A DNA stretch of 42,460 nt. Origin: LB3-1 sp036401895. GTDB lineage: Bacteria > Chloroflexota > Chloroflexia > Chloroflexales > Kallotenuaceae. This document shows positions 1 to 7,526 of the stretch, piece by piece. Under the pieces are notes generated by a model. The model searched no databases. It saw only the letters and a program-made list of their open reading frames with translations, and had not been told where the DNA came from. Position 1 is the first letter of the stretch. The number at the start of each line of letters is the position of its first letter. The translations under genes were made by a program, and so were the position numbers. Location of the stretch: the NCBI GenBank assembly GCA_036401895.1, contig DASWTW010000217.1, positions 1-42,460 of the forward strand. The letters are read 5' to 3'.

Positions 1-1
1 T

Positions 2-877
2 GGGACAGTCGAGATCCACGGCTCGTACGCCTATATCAGCCAGAATGATGTGCTGTACGTCGTCGACGTGCGTGAGCCGGCCCAGCCACAGGTGGTAGGC
101 GGAATCCAGCTCAAGGATTTTCGACTGCCCTATATCACAGACATTGAGGTACAGCCACCGCTGGCGTATGTGTCCACCGTGGATCGCTTCACGTCGTGCT
201 GCTTTGATGTGCAGCTACATCTGGTCGACATCTCACAGCCCGCACGGCCACGCCTGATCTTGTCCTCCTCGGGCATAGCCGGCGGCGATATAGAGGTGGT
301 TAATCAGCGAGTATATGCCACAAGCCTGCGCTGGTTCGTTCCCTTGCCGGCCCTGGAAATCATCGACGTTGTGAATGCATCCAGCTTCCAGCCAAGGGGC
401 AGCAACGGTACGAATGGTAGCTCGTCGGTCGCCGTCGACGGCTCGATCGTCTATGTGGCCGACTATGAAAACGGCATCCGGGTGATCGACGCTGGCGATC
501 CTGACAATCTGGAACTGCTGGCAACTGTCAGCACGCCGGATGTCGCCTATGATGTCGAGGTCGACGGATCGTATCTGTACGTGGCGATCGCCAACGGCCT
601 GGCCGTCTTCGATCTCAGCACGCCCCAGGCTCCGGCTCTGCGCTCAACCCGTGAGATGCTTGGCTATCCGACAGATCTGGAGGTGACGAACGGTCGTGCC
701 TATGTGACCTTCGACTCGGTCGGCCTCGCGATCCTGGATGTACGCAATCCTGATGATCCAGAGCTGCTGACGACGTATCCAGTGGCGGAATCGGTGCGCG
801 CGCTGGAAGTCGACGGCTCGCTGATCTACCTGGCGACCAGCAGCGGCTTGCAGATCGTGCAGGCGACCGCGCCGTGA
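2..877 (+). CDS. LVIVD-repeat beta-propeller protein, 5' end cut by window
   Basis: The frame is open from base 2, so the gene begins before the window; the first in-window GTG (base 50) is internal, because the residues before it (VEIHGSYAYISQNDV) align with the middle of the two downstream paralogues. The protein consists of LVIVD-type blades of about 40 residues, each with a YVA or YVS strand followed by a D(V/I)(S/R)xPxxP turn. Such repeats fold as secreted or surface beta-propellers, usually for protein or glycan binding; no enzyme motif is visible. It is the first of three tandem paralogues on the same strand. The ligand is unknown. The family call is confident; any specific role would be a guess. 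Confidence 0.85.
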   Translation, partial: GTVEIHGSYAYISQNDVLYVVDVREPAQPQVVGGIQLKDFRLPYITDIEVQPPLAYVSTVDRFTSCCFDVQLHLVDISQPARPRLILSSSGIAGGDIEVVNQRVYATSLRWFVPLPALEIIDVVNASSFQPRGSNGTNGSSSVAVDGSIVYVADYENGIRVIDAGDPDNLELLATVSTPDVAYDVEVDGSYLYVAIANGLAVFDLSTPQAPALRSTREMLGYPTDLEVTNGRAYVTFDSVGLAILDVRNPDDPELLTTYPVAESVRALEVDGSLIYLATSSGLQIVQATAP

Positions 878-1020
878 GCTTCCGCCTTACGGCGGAGTGC
901 GATGAGCGTTCAAAGGACTATGGTGTAGCCTGCCGAACCAGGTGACAATGCAGATTGCATACGTACGACGTTCGTGCGGCGTCAGGCCATTCAACCCTTT
1001 TACACATGCTAGGATTGACT

Positions 1021-2118
1021 ATGCGTTCGCTGCGTTCGATCACACTGCTGCTGAGCCTGCTCACAGCGCTGCTCGCCGGCGCTCAGGCCACGCCATCTGC
1101 CGCGACCTCCAGCGTACGACAAGCTGCGGCGGCCGACTGCACGTCCGAGACCACACATTGCATGTTTCTGCCCTGGATGCGTGTTCCAGCCTTCCCGCCC
1201 ACGTTCCAGCCGCTGGGCTCAGTTTCCGGCAATATTTCGGCGGTTGAGCTGAGTGGCGCGTATGCCTACATTGGCCGTGATAACGAGCTGCTGATCATTG
1301 ATGTGAGCGATCCGCTACAGCCGCGCGAGGTCGGTACATACCAATTCCAGGGACTGGGGCTGCCATCGATCGTAGATATTGAGGTGCAGCCGCCGCTGGC
1401 CTACGTGTCCACCTTTGAGCGCGTCTCGTCATGCTGTATGGATACGCGGGTGTACCTGCTGAATGTCGGACAGCCTGCGCAGCCACAATTGCTTGCATCG
1501 ACATCCGAGCTGGGAGGGGCCGATATCGAGGTGGTCGATCAGCGGGTGTATGCGGCAGGGCCGCGCTGGTCCGCTCCCTGGCCGGATCTTGTGATCGCCG
1601 ATGTTGTGGGCTCGTCCAGCTTGTTCAGGCGCGGCAGCTATGGCAACGACGGCAGCTGGTCGGTAGCAGTCAACGGCTCGATCGTTTATGTCACAGATAA
1701 CGAACACGGCATCCTAGTGATCGATGCCGCCGATCCTGACAGCCCTAAGCTGCTGCAAGCGATCAGCACGCCGCATATGCCCTACTCTATGGACATCGAC
1801 GGCTCGAATTTATACGTAGCCATGGTCAACACGCTGGCGGTCTACGATATCAGCACGCCCCAGGCTCCGGCTGTGCGCTCGATCCGCGAGATGCTTGGCT
1901 TCCCGGCGGATCTGGAAGTGGCCAACGGCTGGGCCTATGTTGGCCTTAGCTCGGTGGGCCTCTCGATCCTGGATGTGCGTAATCCCGAGATTCCAGAGCT
2001 AGTGACCTCGTATCCGCCGCCCGGGCAGGGGCAGGTCAACGCGCTGGAAGTGGACGGCTCGCTGCTCTATCTGGCAACCAGTAACGGCCTGCACATCGTG
2101 CGCGTTACAGCTCAATAA
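1021..2118 (+). CDS. Secreted LVIVD-repeat beta-propeller protein (paralogue 2)
   Basis: 365 residues. The ATG at 1021 is chosen because it opens a clean signal peptide (MRSLRSITLLLSLLTALLAG, cleavage near AQA) and has AGGA 8 nt upstream; the frame extends upstream to 955, but those residues are not signal-like and are absent from paralogue 3. After the signal comes a low-complexity segment ending in a Cys-Met-Phe-Leu-Pro element, which resembles linkers seen in other Chloroflexota exported proteins (recollection, not a search). From about residue 60 on it is LVIVD blades with repeated VDGSxLYVA and DISTPQAP strands and turns. It is likely a surface or secreted binding protein. It lies 143 nt after paralogue 1 and 55 nt before paralogue 3. 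Confidence 0.88.
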   Translation: MRSLRSITLLLSLLTALLAGAQATPSAATSSVRQAAAADCTSETTHCMFLPWMRVPAFPPTFQPLGSVSGNISAVELSGAYAYIGRDNELLIIDVSDPLQPREVGTYQFQGLGLPSIVDIEVQPPLAYVSTFERVSSCCMDTRVYLLNVGQPAQPQLLASTSELGGADIEVVDQRVYAAGPRWSAPWPDLVIADVVGSSSLFRRGSYGNDGSWSVAVNGSIVYVTDNEHGILVIDAADPDSPKLLQAISTPHMPYSMDIDGSNLYVAMVNTLAVYDISTPQAPAVRSIREMLGFPADLEVANGWAYVGLSSVGLSILDVRNPEIPELVTSYPPPGQGQVNALEVDGSLLYLATSNGLHIVRVTAQ

Positions 2119-2173
2119 GTGACATTCTTGTAGCTACCGGCATCTCATTATTTCTCTATGGTTAGGATTGACT

Positions 2174-3268
2174 ATGCGTTCGCTGCGTTCGATCACACTG
2201 CTGCTGAGCCTGCTCACGGCGCTGCTCACGGTACATGTCACCCCCTCCACGGCGACGACGATTGCACAACACGATCCGGCGGCAACCGGAGCCGCCGATT
2301 GTGCTACCGAGACGACCTACTGCGCGTTTCTGCCTTTGACGCGTTTTCCCGTGCCGCCGCCTACGCTTCAGGAACTGGCACGGATTCCCGGCGATATCAG
2401 GACGGTTGAGCTGGAAGGCTCGTATGCCTACATCGGCTCGGCGGATGTGGTGTATGTTGTCGACGTGAGCAATCCCGGCCAGCCGCGCGTGGTCGGCGGC
2501 GTCAAGCTTCCGAATTTCAAGGAGCCCTATATTCTCGACATCGAGATACAGCCGCCGCTGGCGTATGTGTCCACGATCGATCACCCCAGCTCTTGGGAAG
2601 TGCAGATCCATCTGCTGAACATTGCCCAGCCCGCACAGCCACGCTGGCTGACGGCAATCAATAGTATCGGCGGCAACGATATTGAGGTTGTCGATCAGCG
2701 GGTGTATGCGACGAGCCCTTACTGGATCGCTCCCATCCCCGATCTCGCGATCGCCGATGTGGTGAACGGCTCTGCATTCCAGCCGCGTGGAAGCTATGGC
2801 ACGACCGGTAGTGCCTCCGTCGCCGTCAAAGGCTCGATCGCGTATCTCGCCGATTATGCGTATGGTATTCATGTCGTCGACATCAGCGATCCTGACAATC
2901 CCGTGCCGCTGGGAACCGTTAGCACGCCCGAGGAAGTGTATGATGCCCAGGTCGACGGGTCGTATCTGTACGCCACATGGCTGGACACACTGGCCGTCTA
3001 CGACATCAGCACGCCGGAGACTCCGGTTCTGCGATCGACACGCCAGCTGCGCGGCTTTCCCACCGATCTAGAGGTTGCCAACGGCTGGGCCTATGCGACC
3101 TTCAATCCGGTGGGCTTATCGATCGTGGATGTGCGCGATCCTGACTATATGGAGATCGTGACGACGTACCCGATGACGGACCTACCGCTCGACGTTGAGG
3201 TGGACGGCTCGCTGATCTATCTTGCAACCAGCGGCGGCCTGCAAATCCTGCGGGTCACGCCTCAGTAG
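2174..3268 (+). CDS. Secreted LVIVD-repeat beta-propeller protein (paralogue 3)
   Basis: 364 residues. The ATG at 2174 is preceded by AGGA at the same distance as in paralogue 2. The signal peptide (MRSLRSITLLLSLLTALLTV) is identical to that of paralogue 2 over the first 18 residues, and nearly identical at the DNA level. It is followed by a Cys-Ala-Phe-Leu-Pro element and then LVIVD blades (for example VVDVSNPGQP, VDISDPDNP, VDGSYLYAT). The predicted location is outside the cell or on the surface; no catalytic motif is seen. The LRR gene starts 15 nt downstream and may be co-transcribed. The close similarity of the three copies indicates tandem duplication. Confidence 0.88.
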   Translation: MRSLRSITLLLSLLTALLTVHVTPSTATTIAQHDPAATGAADCATETTYCAFLPLTRFPVPPPTLQELARIPGDIRTVELEGSYAYIGSADVVYVVDVSNPGQPRVVGGVKLPNFKEPYILDIEIQPPLAYVSTIDHPSSWEVQIHLLNIAQPAQPRWLTAINSIGGNDIEVVDQRVYATSPYWIAPIPDLAIADVVNGSAFQPRGSYGTTGSASVAVKGSIAYLADYAYGIHVVDISDPDNPVPLGTVSTPEEVYDAQVDGSYLYATWLDTLAVYDISTPETPVLRSTRQLRGFPTDLEVANGWAYATFNPVGLSIVDVRDPDYMEIVTTYPMTDLPLDVEVDGSLIYLATSGGLQILRVTPQ

Positions 3269-3283
3269 GCACGGCGACATAAC

Positions 3284-4210
3284 ATGAGCGCTCAAACGAG
3301 CTTGAATCTGGCCGATCAGCAGCTCACGTCGCTGCCCGAGTCTTTGATGACGAGCGAGCTGGAAGAGCTGAATCTCGATCGCAACCAGCTCACAGCGCTA
3401 CCGGAGTCGATCGGCGAGCTGCGGCGGCTGCAAACGTTGAGCATGTACAGCAATCAGCTTGAGTCACTGCCGGAATCGATCTGGCAGCTGACTCAGCTGC
3501 GCACGCTGAATATCGCGGAAAATCGTTTCACTACGCTGCCCGATGGTATCGGCAGCCTGACGCAGCTCGAAATGCTGGATCTTGGCCACAACGCCTTTGC
3601 AGCGCTGCCGGAGTCGATCGGCTACTTGCGGCGGCTGTCCTTCCTGTATTTGAGCGATAATCGGCTTACGACACTGCCGGAGTCGTTTGCGAACCTGAGC
3701 AGCCTGATCTACCTGGGTCTCACCGATAATCAGCTGTCTGCTCTACCAGCGAGCGTTACCCGGCTCACCAGGCTGATCGAGCTGCGGCTTTACAATAATC
3801 AGCTTGAGTCGTTGCCCTCGTCGATCGGCGAGCTGTCGGCGCTCAAAGAGCTGTATCTGATGAACAACCGGCTGGCGAGTTTGCCCTCGTCGATCGGCAA
3901 GCTTGGCCGCCTGCGCAAGCTGATTCTGCAAGACAACCGCTTGCAGTCGCTGCCCACCACGCTCGGCGATCTCGCATCGCTCACCGATCTGGATCTGCGC
4001 AATAATCAGCTAACATCCTTGCCCGACTCGATCGGCAGCTTGAGCAATCTGCGCTTTCTGGATCTGCGCGCCAACCAGCTGACCGAGCTACCCGCCGGTC
4101 TGGCTGAGCTGACGCAGCTGGAAAAGCTCGACCTGCGCTGGAACAGATTAGCCGCGCGTCCAGCCTGGATCGAGCAGCTTGAGCGGCGCGGCTGCACGGT
4201 GTTTGTGTGA
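3284..4210 (+). CDS. Leucine-rich repeat protein, cytosolic type
   Basis: 308 residues made almost entirely of about thirteen 23-residue leucine-rich repeats with the core LxxLxLxxNxLxxLP and a regular ESIGxL or SSIGxL helical turn, closed by a cap ending GCTVFV. There is no signal peptide or membrane segment, so it should be cytosolic, unlike its three secreted neighbours. The repeat type is the bacterial and plant-intracellular (PIRL or LRR-kinase-like) type; it usually acts as a protein-binding scaffold and no partner domain is fused here. The ATG at 3284 is 15 nt after the preceding stop and has no convincing Shine-Dalgarno, so translation may be coupled. At the DNA level the gene is a 69-bp-periodic repeat and may vary in repeat number. 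Confidence 0.88.
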   Translation: MSAQTSLNLADQQLTSLPESLMTSELEELNLDRNQLTALPESIGELRRLQTLSMYSNQLESLPESIWQLTQLRTLNIAENRFTTLPDGIGSLTQLEMLDLGHNAFAALPESIGYLRRLSFLYLSDNRLTTLPESFANLSSLIYLGLTDNQLSALPASVTRLTRLIELRLYNNQLESLPSSIGELSALKELYLMNNRLASLPSSIGKLGRLRKLILQDNRLQSLPTTLGDLASLTDLDLRNNQLTSLPDSIGSLSNLRFLDLRANQLTELPAGLAELTQLEKLDLRWNRLAARPAWIEQLERRGCTVFV

Positions 4211-4302
4211 GCCAGACCCGCGCCTAACGCCGCTTAAGCGCAAACTCTACTCCTGGTTACTACTGATAATAATAGTGTGGTCAAACCTCTACCTAAAAGC
4301 CC

Positions 4303-4339
4303 TTGCGTAGCGCAGAGCATTCTTCTATAGTTCTGCGCT
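4303..4339 (+). promoter_or_regulatory. Promoter with overlapping palindrome upstream of PAS-STAS gene
   Basis: TTGCGT (4303-4308), a 17-nt spacer and TATAGT (4326-4331) form a good sigma-70-type promoter. An inverted repeat AGCGCAGA (4309-4316) / TCTGCGCT (4332-4339) lies in the spacer and at the expected start site, the position of a repressor operator. The same arms could instead fold in RNA only if transcription began upstream. Expected start about 4338, giving a leader near 87 nt. Confidence 0.5.
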
Positions 4340-4390
4340 GTATCTGTCTTCAATCATCCCCAATCCATAATCTTGATGTGTTTGTCCTGA

Positions 4391-4427
4391 AAGGAGGACG
4401 TGGCAGCAGCGCCACGTGCCCAGTATG
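4391..4427 (+). promoter_or_regulatory. Shine-Dalgarno, intervening hairpin and start codon
   Basis: A perfect Shine-Dalgarno AAGGAGG (4391-4397) lies 27 nt from the ATG at 4425, too far for normal initiation. Between them CGTGGC (4399-4404) and GCCACG (4411-4416) form a 6-bp GC-rich hairpin with a 6-nt loop. If the hairpin is folded out, the effective spacing drops to about 9 nt. This structure decides the start: it favours ATG 4425 over the in-frame GTG 4416, which is buried at the hairpin base. Confidence 0.5.
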
Positions 4428-5390
4428 AGCTACGATTCTGAAGCTTCTACCGAAGAAGTGCGCGCCCTGCGCCGTCGCATCGCCGAGCTGGAGGAGATGG
4501 TCTCCCTGCACCAGCACGTTGCCGATGAGCTGCGTGCCAGCCAGGAGCAGCGCAGACACGCCGAGCAGCGCTTCCGGGGATTGATCGAGGCTGCACCCGA
4601 CGGAATCATCATCACGGACGACCAGGGCGTCATGCTGCTGGTGAACCAACAGATCGAGGCGTTGTTCGGCTACGATCGCGGCGAGCTGATCGATCACTCG
4701 GTCGATATGTTGCTGCCCAAGCGGCTGCGCGCCAATCACTTTCGGTTTCGCACAAGCTATGTGGAGGCGCCGCATACCCGGCCGATGGGCTTTGGCCTGG
4801 ATCTGCTCGGCGAGCGCAAAGACGGCAGCGAGTTTCCGCTTGAGATCAGCCTGAGCCCGCTGGAGTTCGAGGACGGCGTGCAGATTATTTGCAGCGTCCG
4901 CGACATCACCGCCCGCAAACGTGCCGAAGAAGAGCGCTCGCATCTGCAAGAAGAGATTATTCGCGTGCAGGAACAGACGCTGCGCGAGCTGTCGACGCCG
5001 CTGATTCCGATCACGGATCAGGTGGTGGTTATGCCGCTGATCGGCGCGATCGACTCCGGCCGCGCGGCTCAGATCGTCGAGACGCTGCTGCAAGGCGTTG
5101 CCGAGTGCCAGGCCGAGACCGCGCTGATCGACATAACGGGCGTGTCGGTGGTTGACACGCAGGTGGCGAATATTCTGGTGCAGGCGGCGCAGGCGGTCCA
5201 GCTGCTGGGTGCGCGCGCGGTGCTGACCGGCATTCGTCCCGAGATCGCGCAGACGCTGGTAGGCCTGGGCGTGAACCTCGGCACGCTGGAGACGCGCTCG
5301 GATCTGCAAAGCGGCATTGCCTACGCGGTCGCCCAATCACGCGGCAAGCTCAACGGCGGCTTCGGGCAGCGCTCCGCACGCTCGTCGTAG
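4425..5390 (+). CDS. PAS-STAS protein, RsbR-like stressosome or antagonist subunit
   Basis: 321 residues from ATG 4425. Order: N-terminal coiled coil (about 10-50), PAS sensor domain (about 50-165, with ITDDQGVMLLVNQQIEALFGY and the closing VRDITARKRAEEE), coiled-coil linker, and a STAS domain (about 187-300). The STAS part carries DITGVSVVDTQVA and GIRPEIAQTLVGLG, the signature of RsbR and related stressosome proteins; Ser211 and Thr245 align with the two phospho-threonines of Bacillus RsbR. Known role of the family: perceive stress through the N-terminal domain and sequester or release a partner kinase by phosphorylation. The PAS domain suggests a small-molecule, redox or light input; no cofactor residue was identified. 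No RsbS or RsbT is adjacent; partner-switch genes lie 18 kb away on the other strand. Confidence 0.85.
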   Translation: MSYDSEASTEEVRALRRRIAELEEMVSLHQHVADELRASQEQRRHAEQRFRGLIEAAPDGIIITDDQGVMLLVNQQIEALFGYDRGELIDHSVDMLLPKRLRANHFRFRTSYVEAPHTRPMGFGLDLLGERKDGSEFPLEISLSPLEFEDGVQIICSVRDITARKRAEEERSHLQEEIIRVQEQTLRELSTPLIPITDQVVVMPLIGAIDSGRAAQIVETLLQGVAECQAETALIDITGVSVVDTQVANILVQAAQAVQLLGARAVLTGIRPEIAQTLVGLGVNLGTLETRSDLQSGIAYAVAQSRGKLNGGFGQRSARSS

Positions 5391-5420
5391 GCCGGCGCAA
5401 CGGCGCCGCCGGACATGGTG

Positions 5421-5426
5421 TATACT
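5421..5426 (+). promoter_or_regulatory. -10 element upstream of CitE-like gene
   Basis: TATACT at 5421-5426 would start transcription near 5433, placing AGGAGAG (5448-5454) inside a 24-nt leader before GTG 5459. No clear -35 is seen. A GC-rich hairpin (5391-5410 region, CCGGCG / CGCCGCCGG) just upstream could end the preceding transcript. Confidence 0.4.
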
Positions 5427-5458
5427 CTCAGGCCATGAGCTTTGCCAGGAGAGACACT

Positions 5459-6373
5459 GTGACCACTACCCAACCGCGCCGCACAGAGCTGGCGGTGCCG
5501 GGCAGCAATCCCAGATTCATTGCCAAGGCCGTGAGCGCCGCCGCCGATCTGATCTTTCTGGATCTTGAAGATTCGGTCGCGCCCGACCAGCGACCCGAGG
5601 CGCGACGGCTGATCATCAAGGCGCTCAACGAAAACGATTGGGGCCGTAAGCTGCGCGCCGTTCGCGTCAACGCCACAACCTCCCAATGGTTCTACGACGA
5701 CCTGATCACGGTTGTCGAAGGCGCCGGCCACAACATCGACGTGGTGATCCTGCCCAAGGTGAATCTGCCGGGCGATGTGTACATGCTCGATATGCTGCTG
5801 AGCCAGATCGAGATGAAGATGAGCTTCTCCCGGCCGATCGCGATCGAGGCGCAGATCGAAAGCGCGCAGGGCATGGTGCATGTCGAGCAGATCGCGACCG
5901 CCAGCCGGCGCCTGGCCGCGCTGATCTTCGGCCCCGGCGATTTTGCGGCCTCGATCGGCGCTCCGCTGCTGACGATCGGCGGCGCGGTCGCGGAGTATCC
6001 CGGTCATATCTGGCACGCCGCGCTGAGCCGGATGGTCGTCGCGGCCAAGGCGGCCGGTCTCGACGCGATCGACGGGCCGTACGGCGTGTACACCGACGCG
6101 CAAGGGCTGCACAACAGCGCTACCCAGGCGCGGCTGCTCGGCTGCGACGGCAAGTGGGCGATCCATCCCAGCCAGATCGAGCCGATCAACACGATTTTCT
6201 CGCCCAGCGACGAGGAGCTGACGCGCGCGCAGCAGATCCACGATCGCTACGAGCAGGCGCTGGGCGGCGAGGCACGCGGCGCGATCTCGCTCAACGGCGA
6301 TCTGATCGACGCGGCCTCGCTGAAAATGGCCGAGCGCGTGCTGGCGAAAGGTCGCGCGGCGGGCAAAATCTGA
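5459..6373 (+). CDS. HpcH/HpaI aldolase family CoA-ester lyase (CitE/Mcl-like)
   Basis: 304 residues. The GTG at 5459 is preferred because AGGAGAG sits 5-6 nt upstream; an in-frame ATG at 5435 has no ribosome site. This is a TIM-barrel lyase of the citrate lyase beta / malyl-CoA lyase superfamily: LDLEDSVAP near the N-terminus, the Arg of RAVRVNA, the acidic IEAQIESAQGMVHVEQIA metal-binding strand, GPGDFAAS with the metal-ligand Asp, and a C-terminal KWAIHPSQIEPIN segment. The family cleaves or condenses (S)-malyl-, citramalyl- or beta-methylmalyl-CoA with Mg2+. Chloroflexota use such an enzyme in the 3-hydroxypropionate bi-cycle, but no pathway neighbours are present, so the substrate is open. 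It could equally be a stand-alone citramalyl-CoA lyase. Confidence 0.8.
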   Translation: MTTTQPRRTELAVPGSNPRFIAKAVSAAADLIFLDLEDSVAPDQRPEARRLIIKALNENDWGRKLRAVRVNATTSQWFYDDLITVVEGAGHNIDVVILPKVNLPGDVYMLDMLLSQIEMKMSFSRPIAIEAQIESAQGMVHVEQIATASRRLAALIFGPGDFAASIGAPLLTIGGAVAEYPGHIWHAALSRMVVAAKAAGLDAIDGPYGVYTDAQGLHNSATQARLLGCDGKWAIHPSQIEPINTIFSPSDEELTRAQQIHDRYEQALGGEARGAISLNGDLIDAASLKMAERVLAKGRAAGKI

Positions 6374-6469
6374 GGCACAACGAATCTTCGTAGGGGCGTA
6401 TTGCATACGCTCTGATCGATCCAGCCAGCCGCAGCGGCGACATACGACTGGATTACATAAAAATCTCCC

Positions 6470-6505
6470 AAAAAGGCGGCTTCGTTGAGACGGAGGCCGC
6501 TTTTT
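6470..6505 (+). terminator. Intrinsic terminator after the lyase gene
   Basis: AAAAAGGCGGCTTC pairs with GAGGCCGCTTTTT around a loop of about 9 nt, followed directly by the T run. It separates the lyase transcript from the cyanophycinase promoter that begins three bases later. Confidence 0.75.
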
Positions 6506-6507
6506 CA

Positions 6508-6527
6508 TGCTACAATGCGCGTCCATG
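6508..6527 (+). promoter_or_regulatory. Extended -10 promoter abutting the cyanophycinase start (leaderless)
   Basis: TGCTACAAT (6508-6516) is an extended -10 element. The ATG at 6525 is 8 nt after it, exactly where RNA synthesis should start, and no Shine-Dalgarno precedes the ATG. The mRNA is therefore predicted to be leaderless or nearly so. Confidence 0.5.
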
Positions 6528-7415
6528 ACGCTTTCCAATGATCCAGCGGGCAACGAGCCCTTTCCAAATACCGGCACACTGATGATGATCGGCGGTGCGG
6601 AAGACAAAGTCGGGAACCGCACGATCCTGCGCCGGTTTGTCGAGCTTGCGGGCGGCGAGCAAAGCCGCATCGCAATCATTGCCACGGCCTCAGAGATCTA
6701 CGAGATCGTTTCGCAGATCTACGAGCGCATCTTCACCGAGCTGGGCGCGGCCGACGTGCATGTGCTCAAGCTTTACTCCCGCGAGGACTGCTGCAACGAG
6801 AATATTCTCGCGCCGATCAGCAAATCGTCGGGTCTGTTTCTCACCGGCGGCAACCAGCTGAAGCTGATGACGATCCTGGGCGGTACCCCGGCAGCGACTC
6901 GGATTCGGCGTGCCTATCGCGCGGGCTGCACAGTTGCCGGCACCAGCGCGGGCGCGTCTGCTGTCTGCCAGCATATGATGGCCTACGGTATGAGCGGCAT
7001 CACGCCCCGCAAGGCGATGATGCATTTCGCGCCGGGGCTGGGCCTGATCAACCGGCTGCTGGTCGATCAGCACTTTGGGGCGCGTGGCCGCACGGGCCGT
7101 CTGGTGACGGCGCTGGCGCACAATCCCTACCTGCTGGGCGTCGGCCTGGACGAAGACACCGCGATCGAGGTTGACTCCAGTCGCATGGTGACCGTGATCG
7201 GGCGTGGCTCGGTGACGGTTGTGGACGGTACCGAGATGAGCTACAACGACATCTACCGCATCTCCGACCACGCGCCACTGACGATCCACAACATGCGCTT
7301 TCATCTGCTGACTCATGGCTATCAATTTGATATAAACCGTCGTTGTCCGGTGATGCCGGCGACGCCGCCGCTGCCCTTCGAGGCGGGCCTCTACGCAGAG
7401 GGCGAAGGCATTTGA
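6525..7415 (+). CDS. cphB: Cyanophycinase
   Basis: 296 residues from ATG 6525; an ATG at 6507 lies in the terminator stem and is rejected. It belongs to peptidase family S51. Visible motifs: an N-terminal TLMMIGGAEDK strand, the nucleophile elbow AGTSAGASAV (catalytic Ser about residue 141), and GVGLDEDTAIEV. Cyanophycinase cleaves cyanophycin, the arginine-aspartate storage polymer, to beta-Asp-Arg dipeptides in the cytosol. Length matches the family (270-300). There is no signal peptide, so it is an intracellular rather than a scavenging form. The synthetase gene follows on the same strand after 111 nt, so synthesis and breakdown of the nitrogen reserve are encoded together. Confidence 0.93.
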   Translation: MTLSNDPAGNEPFPNTGTLMMIGGAEDKVGNRTILRRFVELAGGEQSRIAIIATASEIYEIVSQIYERIFTELGAADVHVLKLYSREDCCNENILAPISKSSGLFLTGGNQLKLMTILGGTPAATRIRRAYRAGCTVAGTSAGASAVCQHMMAYGMSGITPRKAMMHFAPGLGLINRLLVDQHFGARGRTGRLVTALAHNPYLLGVGLDEDTAIEVDSSRMVTVIGRGSVTVVDGTEMSYNDIYRISDHAPLTIHNMRFHLLTHGYQFDINRRCPVMPATPPLPFEAGLYAEGEGI

Positions 7416-7417
7416 TA

Positions 7418-7500
7418 GGGAACAAATGAACCAAGGAACAAAGGAACAAAGTGATTTTGGGCGCTCCTTGTTTTCTTGTTCTTTTGTTCTTTTGTTCTTC
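7418..7500. repeat. GAACAAA-type intergenic repeat, imperfect inverted arms
   Basis: The left half carries tandem GGAACAAA units and the right half TTGTTCTTTTG units, which are nearly complementary, so the segment can fold as a long imperfect hairpin. It fills the gap between cyanophycinase and the synthetase. The same type recurs at 12141-12252. Confidence 0.6.
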
Positions 7501-7526
7501 TTTATCTGATTCAGCGAGGTGCTTCG

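Noticed and set aside
955..1020. N-terminal extension of LVIVD paralogue 2
   Set aside because: The extra residues precede a perfect signal peptide and have no counterpart in paralogue 3; ATG 1021 has the ribosome site.
4349..5336. Long minus-strand frame over the PAS-STAS gene
   Set aside because: The plus strand has clear PAS and STAS motifs; the antisense frame is Arg/Gln/His-rich without domains, as expected in GC-rich DNA.
5435..5458. ATG 5435 as a leaderless start of the lyase gene
   Set aside because: It is 8 nt after TATACT and so possible, but the strong AGGAGAG before GTG 5459 gives a simpler explanation with the same promoter.
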